Assembly: GCA_900155495.1 (NCBI GenBank) | Contig: FTLJ01000794.1 | Span: forward strand, 55,715-119,714 | From: Porogramme epimiltina | Lineage: Eukaryota; Basidiomycota; Agaricomycetes; Polyporales; Polyporaceae | Length of the DNA stretch: 64,000 nt | Reading direction: 5' to 3' | Shown: positions 47,270-60,062 of the stretch, piece after piece | Numbering within the stretch: position 1 is the first letter of the stretch | How the letters are laid out: the number at the start of each line of letters is the position of its first letter | The notes under the pieces: generated by a model | What the model was told of the DNA's origin: nothing | Seen by the model: the letters and a program-made list of their open reading frames with translations, nothing else | Database searches by the model: none | Made by a program: the position numbers and the translations under genes

Positions 47270-49245
47270 TCAGCCCTCGAGCAGCGCTGCGGCCTTGCGC
47301 GCGTTCGCACGGACGGTCTCGACCTGCAGCTCCAGGTTGCGGATCTGCGCCCGCGCCTCGCGCAGCTCCTCCGTCAGCCGCGCGTTCTCCTCCTTGAGCG
47401 ACGCCATCGCGCCTGAGTTCTGTTCGCCCGCATTTCGTCAACATATACTCGTCGCAAACCACAGAACGTGAGCACTCACGTCTGTCGACAGCTGCCTCGC
47501 TGGTGCACTTGCCGCCGGGGTGACCGGTGCGGATACCGGTGTAGCTGCGGGCACCGGCGAAGGAGCAGGTGCAGGCGCGGACGCCGAGAATGTCTTTGTC
47601 ACTGGCGGTGGGGCCGCCACTTGCTGCTGCTGCGGGGGGAGGGAGAGCGGGGCGGTGCCAGAGGAGATTGCGCCGTCCTCAAGCGAGACGAGCTTGGGCG
47701 GGGCGGTCTTGCCCGCGAAGAACTCGGCGGCGGTGAGCGCGGGCTCGGCGGAGGGCGCGGGCGGGAAGATATCCGATTGGAACGAGTCCGACTGCGCGGA
47801 CGGGGGTTGAGAACGGCGCGACCGGGGGGAAGACGAGGGAGATACGCACTTTTCGGGGGACGATGAAAGCGATAGCCTCGATCGAGTTGGCGGCAACCTT
47901 GAACGCGCGCGCGATCTCGCAGTCGGAGACGCTGAGGCCGCGCCGAGGGAGGAAGCACATTCCGCGCTGCGGGTCCGACGACTTGTACTCGGCAAGCGGG
48001 AAGAGGTTGTCGTTCTCGTACTCGAAGTACCGGATGTTGCCGTCTCTGAGACACGCGTGGCGGGTTAGTGTGGGTCGGGCCACTCACGCGAGCGGGCGAC
48101 TTACCCCTTTCCAGCTGGAGAGAGCGCGAGGGGTCAGCGAGGCCGGCTGAGGGAGGATGAAACCACGACGTACCGAGGAAGAGGATGTTGTTGTCGGTCC
48201 AGAAGGGCATAAGGACACCCGATGTCTGGTCGATAATGGTCATCTTGACGTTGGAGAGCCCGCCAGTTTCCCAAAGCGCGACTTGGCGGTCGCTCATCTT
48301 GCTGAAGCCGGTAGTCGCGAGGCGGTCCTTGTCGCCGAGCCATGTAACACGCGCGCCCTACGTAAAGAAGCCGACAGGAGCTGAGCCACGCGTGTGTAGG
48401 ACGCACGCACACGAGCACGCACCTTAATACCACCATGGCCCTCGCCTACGCGGACGGGATCGCTGCCTGCGCGGGGGTCGAAGATACGAATCTTGCGGTC
48501 GCGGCAGGTAGTGGCGAGGAGGGTGCCGGAGGGGTTGAAGGCGAGGCTCTGGATGGCATCGTTGTGGCCGCCGAGGACGCTCTTGGGGGCCTCAGTGGCG
48601 GCGAGGTCCCAGAGTTTGACGACGTGATCGCCTGTGGAGGTGGCAAGGACGTTGTTGGCGGTGGGGTGGAAGAGGACGTGGCCGACGCGGCGGGGGGAGA
48701 CGTCGATGCGGGCGACGGGGTCAAGGTCCTGGGGCTCCCAGCCCTCGGCGCCCCAGCCTTCGAAGATGGAGGACTCGACCTTCCAGATCATGGCCTTGCC
48801 ATCCTCGCCGGCGGAGGCAACGACGGTGTCGTTGAAGGGAGACCAGTCGGTATCGAGGACGGGGGCGGTGTGGCTGCGGGCGAGGGGAACGAGGTCGGGG
48901 AGCTTGTAGGGGAAGCCGGTGGGGAGTGGCGAGAAGGGGGAGGGGAGGGGGAGAATGGCGAACGCGCCGCCACCGGACGAGTTCCAGTTGAGGGAGACGA
49001 AACGCTACGGTCGCCGTCGCGCGCGGTGAGCACGAGCGGACAGAGAGAAAAGGTGGACGCACGGTGGAGGCGGCGATGACGTTGGTGTCCCAGGCTGAGT
49101 TGGTGACCTTGACATTGTCAAAGCCGTACTCCTTCTTGCCCTGCTGGCCAAAGACGTGGCTGCGCCGTCGTCGTCAGCTGCGACTTGGTCGTCGTCGAGG
49201 CCGGCACGCGCACCGATATTTGGAAGCCCGCACAAAGCGCGACAT
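47270..49245 (-). CDS. CRN1: Coronin, eight exons
   Basis: Model: complement(join(47270..47419, 47480..47791, 47850..48045, 48105..48114, 48174..48357, 48423..49004, 49063..49159, 49214..49245)), 520 residues. It starts with the coronin signature MSRFVRASKYRHVFGQ, followed by a WD40 beta-propeller (RFVSLNWNSSGGGAF, DTDWSPFNDTVVASAGEDG, LATSTGDHVVKLWD, TTCRDRKIRIFDPR) and the conserved MPFWTDNNILFLAGKGDGNIRYFE. A Pro/Ala-rich linker leads to a C-terminal coiled coil (SLKEENARLTEELREARAQI) for oligomerisation. Coronin bundles F-actin and regulates Arp2/3 at cortical patches, the same system as the Abp1 gene 12 kb away. Exon 5 is a 10-nt microexon inside a fully conserved Gly-rich turn, so it must be included in the mRNA. 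Confidence 0.92.
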
Positions 49246-50026
49246 TGTGTCCGGAAAGTGGGGGGCGGCGGGCGATGAGTAGAGAGCAGCGAGCGCGGCG
49301 AAGGCGGGGGGCGCGGGGGGAGAGAGGGAGGAGGATGCGGGGGACGATGAGGGCGACGAACACGATCAGCAGCCCAGCTCCGGCTCCAGCTCCAGCCACA
49401 GCCCGTCGCGCGCGCTTCCGTCCCAATCCGTCTGGCGCCCATGCCGCCCTCGGCCTGCACTCGACCGTCATCATCTAGCCGTCGTAAGTTGCGTAATGAG
49501 AATCTGCTTCGCTGCTAGTGCAAGGGCATTGAAGGGTCCGCGGTCAACCTCAAACCGCATACACCTCTTCGATTTCTATCGGCCCAACTCCAGTTGTCCC
49601 GTCGCTCGGAAGGCCAACAGTTCCAAGTATCATTCTCCACCAAGGTACAGGTCAGATTCACAGCCGACCTCCCGTCACGTTGTACGAACTGATCGACCGC
49701 TACATAGTTTTGTGTCGCAATGGCATGATGCTTGAGTGCCGGCCAACCGCCCATAGCAGATGCATGCAAATTCGAACATGAACACGGCTCCGACAGCCCT
49801 GCATATATACATACAGTGCTAGCGATTGCAATTGGAAGTCGAGGAAGCACCAGGCACGCCATTCCATCAGGTCCTCATCTTACATCTCTAACTGACGTCC
49901 GAAACGAATAGATGTGCTGGTCGGGTCTCTCCACCGTCTCTCACGAGACCTACGGCGTCCTATAAGGCCAATCTCTTGCCATGCTATATCGTTCAACTCT
50001 CCTTTCACTTTGGCACATCCAACCCC
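49246..50026. other. Intergenic
   Basis: Promoter of coronin and upstream region of a DUF6533-type gene. No exon, RNA gene or repeat is recognised. Confidence 0.45.
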
Positions 50027-51726
50027 ATGTCTTCGAGTCTTTCCCAAGCTAAAATAGGTCATATCATCGACTCTATTTGGTCTGAGTAAGTATTATTCTA
50101 CAGCAAAGTTCTAAACACCAGCTCTGACCCGCTTTTCACAGAATTGTCGTAAACTACTGCGGTAACGCAGTCACTAGTAAGAGCCATCCGCGACTTGCTG
50201 CTGGCCTTACTCAGCCACCTTTGTAGCGTGGGTCGTCTATGAGTATATCATCACCTTCACGCAAGAGGTCCAACTCTTCTGGCTCCGCAAATTCACCGGC
50301 GCTACCCTTCTTTTCCTCTTCAACCGATACCTCCTCCTGTTCTACTTGACCGGCTTCCATCTGTTGGGCGTTCTCCCTGCCTTACAAAATGTAAGGCCTA
50401 TCCTGCTGTCTTCCTCTTTTGCCTGACGCCAAGTACAAACTCCTTTGCAGATGTGTGTATATTCTCACAGAGTCCTCGATTCATATCCGCTCACAAGTCG
50501 TCCAGAACGGGTTGTAGGTTCTTGCAATATACATCCCAAATCATTCAAGCGTCTCAGTACATTCCATGGATGGGTTCGTGCACTACCTCCTCGTCCACAC
50601 CATGCTGACCTCCCTTTATACGAACCATCAGCATTTTCCGTTCTAAGAACGTTCGCCCTGAGCGGGAAGAAATGGGTTCCTACCGTCGCCGTTGCAGCTT
50701 TTGCTAGTGTTCCCATCTTTGTCACTCTCGTGAGCAACCACCCTTACTTTTGAGCGCATACTCTAAGTTTCAAGCGTGCACATAGGCCCCTTTCGCAATG
50801 GACTACACACCTCTCCAGGAACCCGTCGTCGGATGCGTTATAAGCGTCAACGCCTCCCCTTCCCTGACTGATCAGTGTGTTCTTCCTCATCATTTTCATG
50901 CTCTACTCTGACGTGGCGCAAAGCCGTGCGTGACCAGCTCCCCCACCTATACGTGGGATGCTGACTTTATACACTTACAGTGACTATCGCGTCGCGAGTG
51001 TGCTTGATCGTGGCCGATATGCTCGTTATAGGCATCACCTGCACCTCAACACGCAAATCTCGTACGCTACACAAACTCATCAACGGCGGCACCCCACGTC
51101 GCTCCTTCGCGGAGATCCTTTTTGACTATGGTGAGTGCGAGGGGTATAACCTAATGTGTGTCGACAGTCGAGTTGACTGATTCGAACACAGGTCTTCTCT
51201 ACTTTGCGTGCGTCTGGATTGGCCCAGCTGACACTGTAGCTGACACGTCACTTTAGGGTTCTCCTTGTGCTCAATATTCTACAGCTCACATTCACGCTAC
51301 TCTCGGTGAGCATACCATGCTCTGATATGCGCATCTCAAAGTTCACCATACCTCCCCGCACCCCGTATAGTTCGGTGACAGGGTCGACACTCCATCGACA
51401 ACCTACGTTCCTCTCTTCATGCAACCGTACGTCGTCCCCACCTCTCTCTCACACGAAGCTCTCATCCTGCTTTTAGGATGACAACCACGATAGTCTCGCG
51501 CTTCCTACTCAATCTCCAGAGTGCGGACCGCGATGTCGCGGGGGACACGACGAGAGTCGGGGTGCGGAGCGAGCTCAGCACGCTCGAGTTTCGCGTTGTT
51601 GGCGCTGCGGGTGGTGCAATAGGAAACGGTGGTCGGCGTGCTGAGCTCGGAGACTTGAACTGGGACGAGCTTGGCGAGAACGAGGACGAGTGGGTGGAGA
51701 TGCATGACAGGCGACCATCTTCGTAG
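50027..51726 (+). CDS. DUF6533-type seven-transmembrane protein
   Basis: Secure exons are 50027..50085, 50142..50176 and 50227..50390, and the final exon ends at 51726. The exons between about 50450 and 51480 are recognised by content but their exact edges are not fixed. The DUF6533 segment reads WVVYEYIITFTQEVQLFWLRKFTGATLLFLFNRYLLL. Later pieces include the IPW motif, FSVLRTFALSGKKW, ASRVCLIVADMLVIGIT and the C-terminal VSRFLLNLQ that marks the end of the membrane domain. The tail is acidic with Glu/Asp runs. Such multi-pass proteins are abundant in Agaricomycetes and have no established function. A paralogue lies at 53778. Confidence 0.75.
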
Positions 51727-53777
51727 GTAAGGTCCCTCCGTCTTCTTAATCTGTAACGGGAAATAGATAAGCCGGGACTAAATTCTATTTCAGAATACAG
51801 TTTCAGCGTGTGCTACCCTACCGTTTGACATATGTATACACTCAATTCCCGGAGCCCGTCAAGTTCTAGACACACAGACCAGATCGTAGCCGCGCTTGAA
51901 GCGCGAATCCCCGACTCCGATTCGGATTATGGTGATAATTTAGTGCGTGTAGTAGGCATTGATTCTGTTTGTATACTGGCTAGATTTTCTACGAGGATAC
52001 CCAACTTTTTTCAAATCCCAGGACACTTCGATCTGCACTTGATTGTCGTGACTGGCAGGAATGCGGGGGCAGGCTGACAGCGGAATCTGAATATGATACC
52101 CGTGCAAAAGTTCACGGAGAAGAGAAGGTAGTCATGTTGTTCTTATGCACGGCCAGTGATATAGCACCGAGAAGGAATTTACAACAAAGATACGAGGGGA
52201 CGAGGATTGGTGTGAAACACGTTCAATGATTCTGGAGCCTATTCACGCCGTTCAGAACCGGACGGAACGAAACGACACCTTGCGAGGAAAGTAACGTATA
52301 GTAGGAGAGCAAGAATAACTGCCACGCGAGGCTGAGAGACGGTGCACCGTGTACAGATAGACGAGAGAGGGCGAGAGGTGAGAGGCGAGAGGAGGCGAGA
52401 GAAACACAGTGTACACGGAAACTTGAAGGGCAGGAAAAACATAAATGCGGCTGTATGGAGTGCGCGGTCAGTCGACCGGCGTGGGGCCGGGGTGAGGAAA
52501 GAGAGGTGCGGGAGTGCGTTATGGTCGCCGCATCGAGCACAGCGACAGGGCCCTAGTGGTTGAAATGATGCCTCAGAAAAACCAGCACTTCCGCATAACA
52601 AACAAAAGGCGGCGGCCGATAAGCTCACGGGACCATAGCATTACATGTACATTATTACGAGATAAAGATACGGCAGCCAATCATCGCTACAAAACATATG
52701 GACGGTGGCGTTCCGGTGGGAATGTTTGAGATAGCTAAGGCTGAGGTCGTCCAACCTCCTCGACAGAGCCCTCCTCCTAACCGGAGTCGGGGATGGCGTG
52801 CTGGGAGCCACATAGCTATAGAAAGCGCCCCCAAGCCCCTGGTTTACGAAACCTCCGACCGTCCCGGCCTCAATTCTGAACACGAGGAAGCGTATCTATG
52901 CAAATCTAAGCCGCCGTGGCCCGTATCTCTTCCTCTCACCGTAAGTTTTCCGCCAAGCGTTTTGAAGCAAATTTAGCATAGTTCTCTGCGCATTCCAAAA
53001 CGCGATGCACAAGTTCACCACAACGCTAGAACCCACACAACACCCTTCCATCCGCCGCGGCGCACAATATCCGACAACCTTCGGTCTTTGTTAACCGTGT
53101 CGGGTGAGTTTGTTCCTATGTGAGCTGTTGGAACCAACGTGCTGACGTCAGGGCGACGCCTGCAGAACCTACACTTTTATGACTCAAACTATACTCGGCG
53201 TTGACCAAGTACGTTGGCTGCCTCCTGGGTTTGTACATCACTCTCAGGCTTCAGATGTGGATAAGCGTGCTCGGCTTTCAATGCTCCCCAGATCTATCAC
53301 GCGATCGTTGCGACTTGCACGAGATTTTCTTCAGGCACGCCTCGGCAGGGCGCTAACAACACATCAGCAACCGCATAGAACCTCAAGCTCGCCATTACTT
53401 ATCAATGTACCCCAACGAGCGCAAGGTTACTGTAAAATGTGCACGATGCTCGCCTTCCCATGCCCAATCTCCGAACTGGAACCCGCGCTGTTCGCAGTGA
53501 GAACCTCCGGAGCGCTTGTCGACTCCGCTTTTCTAGGCTCACTTTCCCTTTTTCTACGCAGACTTCCGCCGGTACAAACGTAATCCCGCCGGCGGCGACG
53601 ATCGCACGTACGCGTTGAGAGGCCCGCGGTGACCACCGCGCGGAGCCGGTCCCACGGGGTATACAAGAGCACGCGATCGCCGTCGAGAACGCTGCTTCAC
53701 GTCCTCCCGCCACCCACAGCGCGCGCGCAGCATCCCAGTTGTCGTTGTCGAGTGTCCTGGGCTGGCTTACTGGACGT
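51727..53777. other. Intergenic between DUF6533-type paralogues
   Basis: 2 kb with no supported gene. A purine-rich GAGAGG stretch runs at about 52330-52430. An open frame at 52698-52976 has protein-like charge distribution but no start context, splice partner or domain, so it is not called. Confidence 0.4.
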
Positions 53778-55497
53778 ATGGCCGACTCCGACGCCGCCGC
53801 GGTCATCTCACTGTACCAGAGCGTGTTCACCGGAAACTACTGCGGGTACGGCACTGCCGGTGCGTGCTGCGTCCGGTCCCTGCGCATCCGGTGCGTCTGA
53901 CCGCCGTTTCGCGTTTCCGCCCCTTTACAGCCCTCCTCGCGTTTGAATATTTCATAACACTCAGCCAGGAGGTTGAACTGTTCTGGAAGCGCCGGGTGAC
54001 GGGCGCGTCTGTGCTGTTTTTCTTCAATAGGTACCTCATCCTCATCTCCTGGTTCTTCAACGGATTCACGATCATCACGAATGACCTAGTACGTCTCTCA
54101 TCCCGGCGCTATGATTTTATGGGCAGGGGCTGATAATCTTCAATAAGGCGTCAGTCTGCCTCAATCCGAGTTTCCAAGTCTCCCGTCTAACCCTTTGAAC
54201 TATAGATGCGCTAGATACATTAAGGCCTCGTTTGCTGTAGATTTTTTTCAGTATATTCCATGGGCTAGTAAGTGGGTGCCTATCGCGACTTTACATTTGC
54301 TGACGACGTCCTATGAGGGCAGCTTTTTCGGGATTGCGCGCTTTCGCTTTAGCCCGTAAACGGTGGCCGCTCGCATTGCTCGTCTTTCTCCTCTCCCTCG
54401 CACCCGCAGGAGTCAACTACGTGCGTGCCTCCTACTCTTCGCCGCTTACTTTCGCTGATTCATGTTCAGGCCCAATACGGCTTCGGGCTAACGGGAGAGG
54501 TTGATCCGGCATTTGGCTGCTTCGAGACGGTTTTAAACCTTGACGCTCAGAAATCAAAGACGTGAGCCTCCTGACACTTAACTTTGAATGAATGCACATT
54601 AGCTCACTCCGATGTATTGTTCTCAGCTGTGCGTTGTACTTTAAGCTCGTTCCATGACACCAGTCTAACTGATGGCATGCGCCCAGTCGTCCTTATCTCA
54701 AGATGTTGCTTGATTTCAGCGGACGTCCTTCTTATTGGGATCACGTTAGCCTCGATTCCCGGGGCTCGGCATTTCTTCCAAAGAGATAGCTCTGGGGGAA
54801 GATCGTTGCCCTTAACGGGCGTCCTGTTGCGCTATGGTGTGTGCGTCTCCCTCCCTGTTCAGCTGCTGCGCTTCTGACAGCCAGTTTAGGCATTCTCTAT
54901 TTTGGGTAAATCGCATCCTTTGTTCGTACAGAACAGTCCTGTTGACCCCCGTGGCAGGGTGCTAATTATCCTCAACACCCTTCATCTGGCGTTCACGATG
55001 GTGTCGGTGAGTGACCTTCTACTACAGTTACTTATACTCCCCAACTGACGACGTACGTGCGGCATAGTTTGTCAGCGAACAGTCCTCGTTCAGCTTTGTT
55101 ACGATCTTCACGGAACCGTTTGTCAACCCACCTGACACATCTCGCTCTGCACTAACCGCTCAACAGGATGACAGCAGTCCTGATCTCGCGCTTTTTGCTC
55201 GATCTGCAAGCGGCTAGCCAGAGGTCGACGAATCTCGACTCGTCGAAGACGCAAACTGATGCCACGTCCTTCACGGGGGGCACGATTAGCTTCGCGCGCG
55301 TCGTCGGCTCCATCGGATCTACGCTCGACTACGGCTTCGAGGCTACAGGTTCTAGTTGGATAGACCACACCTCGGGAGAGGACGAGCGGCCGTCGGATGG
55401 TCCTCGGTCCGACTCCGGCTCCGCCAAGGATGCGACAGCTCAGGACGGGCCGTCGAGCCCAGACATCGAGCTGCAGCCCGTCTCCGCGGCGCCGTAG
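53778..55497 (+). CDS. DUF6533-type seven-transmembrane protein
   Basis: Secure exons are 53778..53859 and 53931..54088; the last exon ends at 55497. Middle exons are identified by content (AFSGLRAFALARKRWPLALL, YGFGLTGEVDPAFGC, VLISRCCLISADVLLIGIT, LNTLHLAFTMVS) with edges not all resolved. The DUF6533 segment is LLAFEYFITLSQEVELFWKRRVTG. The membrane domain ends in the family's ISRFLLDLQ motif, followed by a 95-residue Ser/Asp-rich tail. The first exon fuses what is split by an intron in the paralogue at 50027. Role unknown; likely a plasma-membrane or vesicle protein by topology. Confidence 0.75.
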
Positions 55498-56351
55498 AAG
55501 CTGGAAACGATATGTTTCGCTCATGACGCAGTGTTGTACGCCTGTATCGATACCACTACCGAGACCATCGCAACGAACGAGTATCAACGTCACTGCCGCC
55601 GCTGGGTGTGCAGCCACCGGCCGACGCCGCTGATGGTCGCCGGTCCGCAATGTCCGCCGCGGCCCCGCTTGTGAGCGCTCACGTACAACCCCCTCCGCAA
55701 CAACGACGATGCCGGGCACCCAAGGGAGGCAAGGGCCAGCAAGACCGTGTGGTCGTGCTCGACTTCTTGTACGAGTCCGTCGCCCGACGCTGGCTTCTTC
55801 AAATTCATTTACCGGCACCGCCACCTCGCCCCGTCTCCGACGACATCGCAATCGGCGCACCGCCATGCGCCGACCACCCTTCCACCGGCTACAGTGGTGG
55901 GCCGTGCCAACAAGTATCACGTAGCTATCTACCGGCTACGACATTGCTGAACGGAGACCGTAGACATATCCGTAGGCTGTCTGTCCCTTCAGCACTTGCC
56001 ACCCATAACTTAATCTTCTCTCGGCAGGACGCAGCAGCACGTCACCAGCTCCATTGCCGCTCCCCTTGCCCCTCTGTCCCTGACCGGAGCCTCAAAAATG
56101 CTGCAGAAATTTGTTTTGCCTCGGATGCTGCTCGCTACCCGAGCTCACCGCCCTCCGCAGGTTTCCCTGCGCTGTTCAAACTACTCCCAGCAACACAGAG
56201 AGGAGAACGTCAGCCGCCCCCTATCCAGTCCGCTTCTTTCACGTGCGGCGGGTGCTGACCTCCTTGCCAATTTTATGCCAGGAATCAGCCGGACATATAA
56301 GTCGATTCTCGGCATTCGTTTCCCGTCTATCTCTACTCGCAGGCCCCCATT
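55498..56351. other. Intergenic
   Basis: Opposed open frames here have shadow-like composition and no domains. It includes the promoter of the F-box-like gene. Confidence 0.4.
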
Positions 56352-57924
56352 ATGTCGACGTACCTCCTGAACCTCGACATCCTCACGGAGCTCATCGTGC
56401 ACCTTCCTCCTCGCGATGCCCTTGTGTATGGTTCAACATGCCACTTCCTCCGCACACTCTCCATCAGACACGCTGTTTCGAATGTCCAATTCTCTTCAGC
56501 ATCTCGTCTCACCCAATTCTGCCACTTCGTCGTCACGGACCCATCCTCTCGCGCCCCATTCATTCGCTCCCTTTCCCTCCTCCCAAGTATTAGCAAGACA
56601 TCCGCAACGTTCCTCTCTTCCCTCGCAGCCGTTGCCGATCTCTTGACTCTCACCACAAATCTCTCCTCGCTCACCCTATCTTGTGCTGACCTCATCCTCA
56701 TGTGCGAGCCGACTCTCTTTACCGCCATTACCGCTCTTCCAAGGCTCACATCCCTCTCCCTGAATTCCGTGGGGAATGACGCTCAAGACATGCTCCTCCA
56801 ACTCCGCTGCGCACCGCATCTGGAGCGCCTACATATCTCTGAAGAATGGACGATATCCCCGCACGACCCTTTGGACCCCTCCCACGACGGCATCCGCCTT
56901 CCGCCACTTCCGAGGCTACAGACCCTTATCCTCACAAATGTCAAATCTAAACCCCTCCATGGCTTACTACCCTCGCTCGCCCCTTCCTTGCGAACCCTGC
57001 ACCTCTCGCGCGTCGAGTTCACAGGTCAAGCAGGTACAGGGAGCGACCTAACGCGATGCCCCCCCAACTCGTTCAACCTCCTCCGGAGCGACGCCCTCTC
57101 CCTCGCTCGTATGGGCTTCCTCCAACCAGTCCGCGCAATCGAGCTCGACGCCACCCGTATCGACCAGCTTGATGGAGACGGCTTCGTAGCGCTCGGGGAG
57201 GCCCTGGCGTGTGCGTCGCCCCAGCGGCTTGCTGTCCGGATGCAAGCATCAGGCGGGGAAGCGTTCCGGAAGCTGTCCGTACCCGTGCTATCCCGGCTGC
57301 GATACCTAGAAGTGATCGCGCCGGATGCACAAGTCCTGCCACTCGCGCTGAAGCTCCTGGTGAGGCTTCGTGTCCACCGCCAACCGTAGACCCGTGCTCA
57401 TCGTAGACCGTTAGGAAACAAATCAAGGGGGGCGCACATCATCATTGTACGCGCTTGCGTTCCATATCCCATGTCATCCCTCCGACCTCTGCACACACCC
57501 TCCTACTTCTACCGGCACTGATCAATATGCCGACACGGCGCGTGGCATTCTAGGTGCACTGCCGCCCGAACTGTCTTCCCTGTCTCTTGTCGCGCTACAC
57601 GCCACTGCGAACGGGCATACAGAACCGACATCAATAGAAACCCTAGTAGACGAAACAGACTGCCATGCCGCTTTCGCACTCCCCGAAAGCGCGCACTCTC
57701 AATACTGGCTCTCTGAGAAACGTCTACCGCGGGCTGCTCGACACGTTGCCTTGCGTCGTATGCCTGCCAGTGAGTGTGGAGACCACAGCGCCATCTCGGA
57801 GGTGCCGCCCGGGTGGGTACGGGTGGATGCGAGTGACGGTGCCCGTCTTTTCGCTGCGCTGGGCGAGACTGATTTGGAGGCGATCGCAGATTCCTTCGAC
57901 GCGTCTGTGGCGGGTATGATGTGA
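56352..57924 (+). CDS. F-box-like leucine-rich protein, two exons
   Basis: Model: join(56352..57359, 57415..57924), 505 residues. Residues 5-40 resemble a short F-box (LDILTELIVHLPPRDALVYGSTC), followed by irregular leucine-rich repeats (LPRLTSLSLNSVG, LPRLQTLILTNVK, LAPSLRTLHLSRVEF). Proteins of this plan are abundant in basidiomycetes and are presumed substrate adaptors of SCF ubiquitin ligases via Skp1. The 55-bp intron joins in phase 0 and removes a TAG. The second exon codes for an unrelated-looking domain ending in an acidic segment. Start Met has good spacing to the F-box. Substrate unknown. Confidence 0.75.
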
Positions 57925-58131
57925 TCTCGAATGTCCGACCTGGCGTAGGGGGCGTTCCCTTCTTTACAATACTGTACATTCAGTGTTACTACACATACTA
58001 GTTACAGTAGACAGCTATCCAGGACAATCGTCGCGTTCGTAAACTATATTAACGTCCAAAAACGGACACTGTCCAAGGTCGAGCACTAGGAGGCGTCGTA
58101 GCAGCCATACATAAGCGAAACGTCATCACAG

Positions 58132-58847
58132 TCATCGTGGCGTGTACGGAGGCGGCAGGACCACTCCCTCGTCGGACTCCAGGCGCACACCCGAGTCCAC
58201 CTCCTGATTCACCGTGACAGTCACGCCGCCGGCGAGATCCAGCGGCGGCGGCCGCTTGACGGTGCTTAGCATGCGCACGAGGTGCAGCCGGGCGGGATGA
58301 GGCGTGGTCGGGGGGCTCGGGACAACGAACTCCTTACTCTTCGTGGAGACGGGGAAAGCGTCTCCGTGTGAAGTGTATGCGTAGGCGTCGACGGGGAGGA
58401 GGTGCGAGGAAGAAGAAGGTGGGCTCGAGGGTTTCATACTCCGGGGAGACATGGTCGGGAGCGGCGTCTTCTCTTTGCTGTAGTAGGCCGCGCTCGGCGG
58501 CGTGCGAGTCGAAGAGAAAGAGGAAAGGGAGAGCGCAAGGCTGTAGCGGCCAGCCCTTCGGGGTGCTTCGGGTGGCAGCTCATGCTCTAGACAATATCCA
58601 ATTATTAGTATGCTGCAGGAACGAAAGGCTTGAGTAGTCTCTTACTCTCGGCTATAAGAAGGTGAGGATCGAAAGCCTCCTCCGCAGAGCGCCTCTTCCT
58701 CCGTGTCGTAAGCCAGTATCCCACAAATATTGTGAGGAGAACCAGAAAGACGCTCCCGGCCGTCGCAAACCCGATAACAGCAGCGTCCATATTTATGTCG
58801 CTGCTGGCGCTGAAGGCCGGGTCCGGAGGGCTGGAGCTCTGAGACAT
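58132..58847 (-). CDS. Single-pass membrane protein with PPxY tail, two exons
   Basis: Model: complement(join(58132..58586, 58646..58847)), 218 residues. A short Ser/Pro-rich N-terminus without signal peptide precedes one transmembrane helix (AAVIGFATAGSVFLVLLTIFVGYWL) followed by a stop-transfer cluster RRKRR, so the long C-terminal part should be cytosolic. That tail is rich in Pro and Ser and ends in LPPPYTPR, which contains a PPxY motif, the ligand of WW domains such as those of Rsp5/Nedd4 ubiquitin ligases. The 59-bp intron joins in phase 1. Overall it resembles fungal membrane adaptors in layout, but no family is recognised. Confidence 0.7.
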
Positions 58848-59754
58848 GGTGAAGGGCGATACGCCGGGACCACCGACACGAGGCTTGATGTGTGCGTTGG
58901 ATGTTGCTCGTGACGGGATCCTAGGAAAAGGACTGGGGCCCCAGGCCCAGCGAACGGGAAGCTCGTCGATCGAAAATTTGAAGGCGTGTGGTCCGGAGAA
59001 GCGTGACGGCGGATCCAGCCGGCAGAGAAAGGGTGGTCGAAGCTGAGAAGGGCGGGGAGCAGAGCCTTGCTTCCATCACGTTGCGGTCCATTATGAACGA
59101 CGGGGGGCTCGCGGCGCGTGCCTTCCGCAGTTGACTGAAGGGGGACAGCATGAAGGGGTCACCGCCAATTCAAAGCATAGCACCAAGGACGCGGAGCCTC
59201 CGCTCACCTGTGGGCCGGCCGAAGCTGTGACAACGTGCCGAGTTTACCGAGTGTTCCAACCACATCCGCTCTAGACTTTTGCCCAATGGCATGCCAAACA
59301 CTGCGAGGGGGAGGTCCGAGGGAGAGGAAGACGCATGATGAGTGATGGGTGGCGCACCGCCATGACGTGGTGCCAGCGGGGAGACAAATACCTTGGCTTG
59401 GTTGCTAGAGGATATGAAATCAAACAACGACAAATGCTGATGTCGAGACGTGTTTGCCCTAGTTGATCTTGAGGTGAATCAAGCCTGGTTGCCGTGAGAG
59501 TCAAAGAATGAAACATAACGTCGAGCAGAAGGAAACGCGCGCACGTGCATTGACTGCGCTCAATGAAGTGAGGTATTGCTGTTTGGCACATTGTGCGGGG
59601 TAGTGTGCTGAGTAAGACGGAAGTTGCACGTCTAAAAACCTTGTAATATATGAGGGACCTTTTTCGTTGGAGAGGAAAGTTGGGACACCCCATCGTACCG
59701 TAGTACGCGCACACGAGGCGAAATGAGCGCCTGTGGATGCATCACGCGGGTGTG

Positions 59755-60062
59755 CGTCCGGGACGCACGTCTCCGTCTGCACTCTGCACATCCCTCGCTC
59801 TCCTTTGCTCTTCTCCTCTCCTCTCCTCTCCTCTCCTCTCCTCTCCCGCTGGTCCGCCACCACCTCTTTTCTACTACTACCGCCGCGCACTCGGAGGGTC
59901 GGGAGGCGATATGGGAAGATGGACGTTCCGTAAGTGCGTCCCTCTTCCCTTCTTGCGTCCTCTGCGTGCTCGCTGTCTTGAGCAAGACAAGACCGGGCGT
60001 CGCCCCAGGCCCCAACCTCCCTCCTTTCGCCGCCCGGCTCCACTTGGTCGAGAAGATGGGCA
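59755..60062 (+). repeat. Duplicated block, copy A
   Basis: Shares an ordered set of near-identical stretches with 61219-61455: GGACGCACGTCTCCG, TCTTTTCTACTAC, CGCCGCGCACTCGGAGGG, CTCTTCCCTTCTTGCGTCC and TCTTGAGCAAGACAAGACCG. Spacing is nearly constant apart from the microsatellite inserted in copy A. The origin could be a segmental duplication or a short mobile element. Confidence 0.7.
59812..59847 (+). repeat. (CTCTC)n microsatellite
   Basis: About seven consecutive pentamer units of CTCTC. It lies inside copy A of the duplicated block and is absent from copy B. Confidence 0.85.

Noticed and set aside
52641..52976. Opposed open frames on both strands between the DUF6533-type genes
   Set aside because: No start context, splice partner, domain or composition decides between them.
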